DNA of 9,638 bases from an uncultured Panacagrimonas sp. (GTDB taxonomy: Bacteria > Pseudomonadota > Gammaproteobacteria > Nevskiales > Nevskiaceae), in NCBI GenBank assembly GCA_946481265.1, contig CAMLNE010000155.1, positions 1 to 9,638 of the forward strand. The letters run 5' to 3'. Within the stretch, counting starts at the first letter, position 1. Each line of letters begins with the position of its first letter. The notes under the pieces were generated by a model, which saw only the letters and a program-made list of their open reading frames with translations, did not search any database and was not told where the DNA came from. Shown here piece after piece: positions 5,771-9,638 of the stretch. Position numbers and translations under genes: made by a program.

Positions 5771-6790
5771 TCAGGCCTCCGCGGCCTTGCGGATGGCCAT
5801 CACCGGACGATGCGCCTCGCACAGGCTGGCCGCCCCGGCGCCGCCGACATTCAGGTAGATGACCTCGTCGATCGCGCCCTGGTAGGCGGCCAGCCGCCGT
5901 GCGCACTGCGCCGGCGAGCCCGCGAAGGCGAGCCGGTCGACGACGGCATCGTCGATCTGCTCCATCGCCGCTTCGATCCGACCCTCCGGGACCAGGCGGG
6001 CGCAGGCGCTGGCCGCCTTGGAGAAGTCCTGCTCGCGAAGCAGGAAGTCGTAGTAGGGATGCGGGATCGGGTCGTAGAAGCTGCAGATCGCGGCCCTGAT
6101 GCTGGTGCGCGCGCGCTCGAGATCCTCGTCGACGGCGACCAGGCCTCCCATCGGGTACTGCAACCCGGCGGGATCGCGATCGGCCGCCACCGCCGCGGCG
6201 ACCGCCACCGGCCGGATGGCATCGCGGATGTACTCCGGCGAAAGCAGCACGCCCATGGCGACACCGTCGGCGACCGACGCTGCGACCTTGACCATCCGCG
6301 GACCCACGGCCGCCAGCCACACCGGGATGCGCGGGCGCAGCGGCGCGACCCGCGGCTCCCATCGCATGCGGTGGATCTTCCCGCGGTAATCGACGGCGCC
6401 CCCCAGCGGCGTGCCGACCATCTGTCGCAGCAGCTCGACGTACTCGCGCATCTTGGTCAGCGGGCGACCGGTCTCCAGTCCCTGGAAATGCTGGTTGATG
6501 TGCTGGTTCCCGGCGCCGACACCCAGCACCAGGCGACCGCCGGACAGCTCGTCCAGGTCGACCGCGCCCAGCCCCGTGATGAAGGGCGTATGGCCGTATG
6601 CGTTGAGGATGTAGGGGCCGAGCGTGATCCGGCTCGTGGCGGCGGCGATCGCGGCCAGCGGCACGAAGGCGCTTCGATACGCCTCCACGCAGTAGACGGC
6701 ATCCATGCCCTCGGCCTCCGCGGTGCGCGCCGTCTCGACGATCTCGCTCAGAGGCACGCCCCCACCGACGAACAGCAGGCCCTGACGCAC
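5771..6790 (-). CDS. luciferase-like (LLM class) flavin- or F420-dependent oxidoreductase
   Basis: This 339-residue protein is a typical single-domain luciferase-like TIM-barrel oxidoreductase. The N-terminus GLLFVGGGVPLSEIVETARTAEAEGMDAVY (4-33) is the family's first strand and helix. LAAIAAATSRITLG (45-58) is the second signature, and SGGRLVLGVGAGN (83-95) precedes the active-site loop. RPRIPVWLAAVGPRMVKVAASVADGV is the cofactor-phosphate region. Such enzymes use FMN or F420 for monooxygenation or hydride transfer; the cofactor cannot be settled from sequence alone. The GTG at 6790 was chosen because GGAG lies 8 bases upstream and homologues begin at this point; a longer reading from ATG 6844 has no ribosome site. 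It has a candidate promoter at 6829-6857 and a strong stem-loop after its stop. A mycobacterial-style F420 enzyme would require F420 biosynthesis genes, none of which are in the window. Confidence 0.88.
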   Translation of the reverse strand: MRQGLLFVGGGVPLSEIVETARTAEAEGMDAVYCVEAYRSAFVPLAAIAAATSRITLGPYILNAYGHTPFITGLGAVDLDELSGGRLVLGVGAGNQHINQHFQGLETGRPLTKMREYVELLRQMVGTPLGGAVDYRGKIHRMRWEPRVAPLRPRIPVWLAAVGPRMVKVAASVADGVAMGVLLSPEYIRDAIRPVAVAAAVAADRDPAGLQYPMGGLVAVDEDLERARTSIRAAICSFYDPIPHPYYDFLLREQDFSKAASACARLVPEGRIEAAMEQIDDAVVDRLAFAGSPAQCARRLAAYQGAIDEVIYLNVGGAGAASLCEAHRPVMAIRKAAEA

Positions 6791-6828
6791 GTGGACTTCT
6801 CCGGTATTCCGCACAAGTTCGAGGCCAG

Positions 6829-6857
6829 TGCTTACGCGGCTCACCGGGGCTTGTCAA
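6829..6857 (-). promoter_or_regulatory. candidate promoter for the LLM oxidoreductase gene
   Basis: On the minus strand a perfect TTGACA (6857-6852) is followed 17 bases later by TAAGCA (6834-6829), a poor -10 box. Transcription would start near 6822, giving a leader of about 30 bases that contains the GGAG ribosome site. The -35 match and geometry are good; the -10 is weak, so an activator or an alternative -10 is possible. Confidence 0.4.
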
Positions 6858-6924
6858 AACCGAGGTTCATCGCGGGCGAACAAGACCGGGTCCTTGCGAG
6901 GGCGAGCAAGCGACGTCCACGGCA

Positions 6925-6956
6925 GCATGCAGCGCATGCGTGCCCTGCATGCATGC
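6925..6956. repeat. cluster of four GCATGC palindromes forming an 8-bp stem-loop
   Basis: GCATGC occurs at 6925-6930, 6934-6939, 6947-6952 and 6951-6956. GCATGCAG (6925-6932) and CTGCATGC (6945-6952) are exact reverse complements, with a 12-base spacer that itself contains the palindrome CGCATGCG. It lies 135-167 bases upstream of the LLM start, where it could be an operator array. Chance is possible but this density is unusual. Confidence 0.45.
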
Positions 6957-7073
6957 GGCGACGCAAGGTGAACCCCAAGCCGGTGCGACATGGCGCGGCC
7001 CGACGCGCACGCGCTGCGCCCGGCGCGGTGGCGCAGGCGGTTCACGGGCCGGCATGGACCGGCTTGACCGTCG

Positions 7074-7094
7074 CCTTGATCCGACCTTGATCCG
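7074..7094. repeat. tandem 11-bp direct repeat
   Basis: CCTTGATCCG occurs at 7074-7083 and again at 7085-7094, and a third partial match (CTTGACCG) starts at 7063. The CTTGA cores are spaced 12 and 11 bases apart, about one helical turn, as in binding sites stacked on one face of the DNA. It lies between the VOC stop and the LLM promoter candidate. Confidence 0.4.
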
Positions 7095-7135
7095 GCCTCG
7101 TTTCGACCGCTCCGGGGCGGCCGCGTCGCCGGGGA

Positions 7136-7513
7136 TCAGGCCCAGGTATTGGCACTCCGCCCGAATCCATCGCGATAGGGACTGCCGACGCAGAACCGAT
7201 GTCCGCCCGGCGCCTGCATCACCACCCATCCCTTCTTGCGAGACACCACGACAGCGCCCAGCTGCTCCAGGCGTTCGACCTCCGCATCGATCGCGTCGGT
7301 CTCGATATCGAGGTGTGCCCGCGCTTCATGCCGAACGCGCTGGATGATGACCTGCACCTCACCGGGCGCGGTGACGAGCTGGATGAACCGACCAGCCGGA
7401 TCCGGGTCATCGGGCAGCGGATGGCCCAGCGCCGCACTCCAGAACCGGGCGTGCGACAGCAGGTCCTCGCCGGGGCAGTCGATGACGATGTTTCCCAGCC
7501 TGCTCTTGTGCAT
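7136..7513 (-). CDS. VOC-superfamily (glyoxalase-fold) protein
   Basis: This 125-residue protein has two beta-alpha-beta-beta-beta modules of the vicinal oxygen chelate fold. The first runs from LGNIVIDCPGEDLLSHARFWSAALG (6-30) to GRFIQLVTAP and VQVIIQRV. The second starts at ARAHLDIETDAIDAEVERLEQLGA (64-87) and ends with GGHRFCVGSP (103-112). The usual N-terminal metal-binding His is absent (Asn8/Val10 occupy that strand). It therefore resembles the glyoxalase-like subgroup whose members often act as non-catalytic binding or resistance proteins, and its function is unknown. The ATG at 7513 has a very strong AGGAGG site 9 bases upstream, one of the best in the window, suggesting high expression. 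It follows the BCCT gene on the same strand with a 114-base gap. Confidence 0.82.
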   Translation of the reverse strand: MHKSRLGNIVIDCPGEDLLSHARFWSAALGHPLPDDPDPAGRFIQLVTAPGEVQVIIQRVRHEARAHLDIETDAIDAEVERLEQLGAVVVSRKKGWVVMQAPGGHRFCVGSPYRDGFGRSANTWA

Positions 7514-7577
7514 CGTGCGGGCCTCCTTCGGATACCGGACCACCGGGATCAGGCCGATCCGGAACATCGGTTGTCGT

Positions 7578-7600
7578 CGCCATCCGGGATGGGGATGGCG
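7578..7600. other. stem-loop between the BCCT and VOC genes
   Basis: CGCCATC (7578-7584) and GATGGCG (7594-7600) form a perfect 7-bp stem with a 9-base loop, 27 bases past the BCCT stop in its direction of transcription. No T-run follows. It may reduce read-through into, or separate the mRNA levels of, the transporter and the VOC gene. Confidence 0.35.
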
Positions 7601-7627
7601 CCAGCGTTGCCGGGCGAGGGCGGCGCC

Positions 7628-9235
7628 TCATCGCCTGCGACCGGAAGTGTCCGCGCTGTCGGCCGCAGCCGCTGCTGCGTCCGTCCCCGCGTGTTCCTCG
7701 GCCTGTTGTTGCTGCTCACGTGCGATCCAGCCTTCGATCGCGCGGCGCGCGCGCCGCTCCTCGAGGTTTGCGCGGAGGACTTCCTGCCTCAGCACCCGGT
7801 AGAGCCCGATCATCACCGCGACCATCAACAGCGCAAACGGCAGTGCGGCGACCGTGATCAACGTCTGCAGCGCATCGAGGCCTCCCGCCACCAGCATCGC
7901 CCCGGCGATCAGCGTGATGGCGATACCCCAGGCGAGTTTGCGCCACAGCGACGGATCGCCGGCTGATTCGCTCGACATCGCGCCCAGGACCAGCACGGCG
8001 GAATCCGCCGAGGTCACGAAGAAGATCAGCAGCAGGACGATGCTCATGCCCGACAGCAGCGTGGACAGCGGCAGGGTGTCGTACATGTGGAACAGCACCG
8101 TCTCATAGCCGACGTCGAGCGCCCCGGCCATGTCCACCCCTCCGAACATCTGCGACCACAGGGCGGTGCCGCCGAAGGTGGAAAACCACGCGAAGGCGAG
8201 CAGTGCCGGCGCGACGACCACTCCGAGGACGAACTCGCGCACGGTGCGCCCGTAGGACACCCGCGCGATGAACGTCCCCACGAACGGGGACCAGGAGATC
8301 CACCAGGCCCAGTAGAAGATGGTCCAGTCGGCCACCCAGGTGCTGGCCGAGAACGGCGACATGCGCAGGCTCATTTCGACCACGTGGTCGAGGTAGCCGC
8401 CGACCGATGTGGTGAAGATGTCGAAGACGAAGCTGGTCGGACCGAGGAGTGCCACGGCCAGCAGCAGCAGTCCGGCCAGGGCGAGATTGAAGCTCGACAG
8501 CCATTTGATGCCGCGATCGACACCGCTGGCACTCGAGGCGGTGAACAGCACGAAACAGGTGGCCATCACGGCCAGCTGCGTGCCCAGGCCGCTGCGCAGG
8601 CCGAACACCCGGCCAAGGCCAGCGCTGATCTGCATGGCGCCAAAGCCCAGCGTCGTGGCGACACCGATCGCCGTGGCCACCACCGCGATGATGTTGACCA
8701 GCTTCCCCATCCAGCCGAGATGCCGGTCGCCGATCAGCGGCTGGAGCAGGTCGCTGATGAGGCCACGCCCGCCGCGGTTGTACTGGAACCAGGCGATCGC
8801 CAGTCCCATCAGCGCGTAGATCGCCCACGGATGCAGGCCCCAGTGGAAGAACGTGTAGCGCATCGCGGCGTTCGCGGCCTGCGGAGTCAGGGGGGCGATG
8901 CCCTCCGGCGGGCTGAGCAGGTGCGAGATCGGTTCCGCCGCGCCCCAGAAAACGAGGCCGATGCCCATGCCGGCAGCAAACAGCATCGAGAGCCATGCAA
9001 AGTTCGAGAACTCGGGTTCGGCGTCGCGTCCGCCGAGCCGGAGCCGCGCGGTCGGGCCGAAGGCCAGGTAGGCAAGAAACACCAGGGTGAGGAACACGAT
9101 CAGCAGGTACAGCCAGCCGGCATGCTGAATGACCGCGGTCAGCGCCGCATCGCTTATCGCCTCGAACCGCCTCGGCGCCAGTCCCGCGACCGCGGCAAGT
9201 GCGGTCACCAGGAACAACGACATTCGGAGAACCAT
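7628..9235 (-). CDS. BCCT-family (betaine/choline/carnitine-type) transporter
   Basis: This 535-residue inner-membrane protein is a secondary carrier of the BCCT family, which imports quaternary ammonium compounds such as choline, betaine or carnitine. About 12 hydrophobic segments are visible. Signatures: PEFSNFAWLSMLFAAGMGIGLVFWGAAEP (74-102) with the GxGxG sodium/substrate site at 89-93, HWGLHPW (131-137), and the aromatic box ADWTIFYWAWWISWSPFVGTF (302-322). FVTSADSAVLVLG (406-418) is also typical. The Trp-rich box matches cation-pi binding of a trimethylammonium group, so a betaine- or choline-like substrate is likely. The N-terminus begins almost inside membrane segment 1, about 15 residues shorter than usual. 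The C-terminus is a long charged tail with QQQQ and an Ala run (508-525), possibly a sensor of osmotic stress as in BetP. The ATG at 9235 has a weak ribosome site; no better in-frame start lies just upstream. Substrate not proved. Confidence 0.92.
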   Translation of the reverse strand: MVLRMSLFLVTALAAVAGLAPRRFEAISDAALTAVIQHAGWLYLLIVFLTLVFLAYLAFGPTARLRLGGRDAEPEFSNFAWLSMLFAAGMGIGLVFWGAAEPISHLLSPPEGIAPLTPQAANAAMRYTFFHWGLHPWAIYALMGLAIAWFQYNRGGRGLISDLLQPLIGDRHLGWMGKLVNIIAVVATAIGVATTLGFGAMQISAGLGRVFGLRSGLGTQLAVMATCFVLFTASSASGVDRGIKWLSSFNLALAGLLLLAVALLGPTSFVFDIFTTSVGGYLDHVVEMSLRMSPFSASTWVADWTIFYWAWWISWSPFVGTFIARVSYGRTVREFVLGVVVAPALLAFAWFSTFGGTALWSQMFGGVDMAGALDVGYETVLFHMYDTLPLSTLLSGMSIVLLLIFFVTSADSAVLVLGAMSSESAGDPSLWRKLAWGIAITLIAGAMLVAGGLDALQTLITVAALPFALLMVAVMIGLYRVLRQEVLRANLEERRARRAIEGWIAREQQQQAEEHAGTDAAAAAADSADTSGRRR

Positions 9236-9270
9236 GCGTGTGCTCGGTGGATATTGCGCTGGTGCCGGGA

Positions 9271-9288
9271 GACCGGACCGGCCCGGTC
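9271..9288. other. short stem-loop between the small leader ORF and the BCCT gene
   Basis: GACCGG (9271-9276) and CCGGTC (9283-9288) form a perfect 6-bp stem with a 6-base loop. It overlaps the stop of the small minus-strand ORF and lies 36-53 bases before the BCCT start. Translation of the small ORF could disrupt it. No T-run follows, so classical attenuation is not shown. Confidence 0.3.
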
Positions 9289-9391
9289 AGTTGACTCGCC
9301 GATCCGACGGGCGGCCAGTGTGCCGGCTCGAGGTGCGGAAATCGCCGGTCTGCCGCGCCAGCTGCCGGTATGCGTTCCCGTCGAGCGCCAT
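9287..9391 (-). CDS. candidate 34-residue leader or remnant ORF upstream of the BCCT gene
   Basis: This ORF is ATG through TGA, with AGGAG placed 7 bases before the ATG, a better ribosome site than that of the BCCT gene itself. The peptide begins MALDGNAYRQLARQTGDF and ends in a basic stretch (RPSDRRVN). It resembles no family that I recognise. Its stop lies 51 bases before the transporter ATG. It could be a leader peptide, a small protein, or the surviving start of a gene cut off by rearrangement; the neighbouring methyltransferase relic makes the last plausible. Confidence is low because short ORFs with decent ribosome sites occur by chance. Confidence 0.4.
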   Translation of the reverse strand: MALDGNAYRQLARQTGDFRTSSRHTGRPSDRRVN

Positions 9392-9467
9392 CGCGAATCT
9401 CCTGTCGGGGTCCAGGCCTGACCCACCCACGCGGGTCGGGATGACTTGCCAGGGCGCAGGGATCGTG
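9392..9467. other. short non-coding segment between repeat copy B and the small ORF
   Basis: I see no gene. The segment contains the AGGAG site for the small ORF (on the minus strand) and a weak ACCC/GGGT palindrome near 9424-9437. No convincing promoter was recognised. Confidence 0.3.
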
Positions 9468-9530
9468 CCAGTTCAGCGAAGCGGCGTCGCGCGTCGAGTA
9501 CACCTGCTCCCAGTGATCCCCGATCTCCTT
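9468..9530 (-). pseudogene. methyltransferase relic: first 21 codons only, start codon lost
   Basis: The minus-strand reading KEIGDHWEQVYSTRDAASLNW aligns with residues 1-21 of the intact methyltransferase (MEIRDHWEQVYSTRDAASLSW). The start codon has become AAG. Changes are Met1 to Lys, Arg4 to Gly and Ser20 to Asn, plus silent changes at codons 5 and 14. After the Trp codon the similarity ends abruptly (HDPCAL instead of FQPRAA), and nothing resembling the methyltransferase core follows. It is therefore a dead 5' fragment left by a partial duplication or by loss of a second full copy. Confidence 0.8.
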
Positions 9531-9638
9531 GCCGGCTCCATCGGACGCATCGCACGCAAGGCGGCGTTCGCGCACACCGACGGCGTGGTTCCGGCCTTCG
9601 GCCTCGTGCACCCCGCCATGCCGATACGCGGGGCGACC
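9468..9638. repeat. direct repeat copy B (runs off the window edge)
   Basis: These 171 bases match 5445-5619 in the same orientation, with 8 mismatches and a 4-base deletion. The deletion falls in the region upstream of the start codon (copy A has an extra TCTG near 5530). It reaches the last base of the window, so the repeat may continue. Together with copy A it brackets the LLM, VOC and BCCT genes. Confidence 0.9.

Larger units (their letters stand above)
6791..7135. other. 345-base gap between LLM and VOC genes
   Basis: I find no credible gene here; the frames that cross it lack ribosome sites and family motifs. It holds the LLM promoter candidate, a cluster of GCATGC palindromes (6925-6956), an inverted repeat CTTGC/GCAAG at 6893-6897 and 6906-6910, and a tandem CCTTGATCCG repeat near 7074-7094. 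This richness in palindromes suggests a regulatory region for the LLM gene. Confidence 0.5.

Noticed and set aside
5696..7090. 464-codon plus-strand open frame across the LLM gene
   Set aside because: It is antisense to the clear LLM oxidoreductase and crosses its promoter region; the low-complexity product shows no recognisable domain.
8087..9421. 444-codon plus-strand open frame opposite the BCCT gene
   Set aside because: It is a mirror of the transporter in GC-rich DNA: its composition is rich in Arg, Glu, His and Gly with no family motif or ribosome site, while the opposite strand shows unmistakable BCCT signatures.
5445..9638. Composite transposon or insertion sequence using the direct repeats as ends
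   Set aside because: No transposase, terminal inverted repeats or target-site duplications were seen; the repeat is a piece of a methyltransferase gene and its upstream DNA.

Overview
The window is GC-rich, tightly packed bacterial DNA (about two thirds G+C by eye). Genes start from ATG or GTG behind recognisable Shine-Dalgarno sequences, and several overlap by 1 to 4 bases. The gene set suits the accessory catabolic part of a high-GC proteobacterial genome: nitrile hydratase, acyl-CoA dehydrogenase, SDR, EthD, luciferase-like flavin oxidoreductase and a BCCT carrier. An actinobacterium cannot be excluded from this sequence alone. No tRNA, rRNA, CRISPR array, transposase or phage gene was seen.

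Region 1 (1-1923, + strand) is the end of a nitrile hydratase operon. It holds the C-terminus of the alpha subunit, then a beta subunit split into two separate genes (N-terminal half 193-507, SH3-like C-terminal half 507-935), then a nitrile hydratase accessory (metallochaperone-type) gene (932-1297). All four genes overlap end to start. After 74 bases comes a conserved-looking gene of unknown function (1372-1923) with a His/Cys-rich core motif. The enzyme would hydrate a nitrile to an amide, and the accessory protein would help load the active-site metal.

Region 2 (1924-4883) has an acyl-CoA dehydrogenase-like flavoprotein on the minus strand (1978-3186). It is divergent from an SDR (3498-4280) that is followed by an EthD-domain protein (4389-4754). 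The 311-base divergent spacer carries two good inverted repeats, one of them operator-like just upstream of the SDR.

Region 3 (4884-9391, all minus strand), read in the direction of transcription, contains: a possible 34-residue leader ORF, a BCCT-family transporter, a VOC/glyoxalase-fold protein, a luciferase-like (LLM) oxidoreductase with its own candidate promoter and a strong downstream stem-loop, and a class I SAM methyltransferase. The first 21 codons of the methyltransferase and about 112 bases upstream recur as a decayed direct repeat at the right edge (9468-9638). There the start codon is changed from ATG to AAG, so two direct repeats bracket a roughly 3.85-kb block holding the LLM, VOC and BCCT genes.

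How the regions cooperate is inference. They could together take up and break down a nitrogen- or nitrile-bearing organic compound, but no shared pathway is proved by the sequence. The two most unusual items are the split-beta nitrile hydratase with its unknown downstream partner, and the methyltransferase relic that makes a flanking direct repeat.
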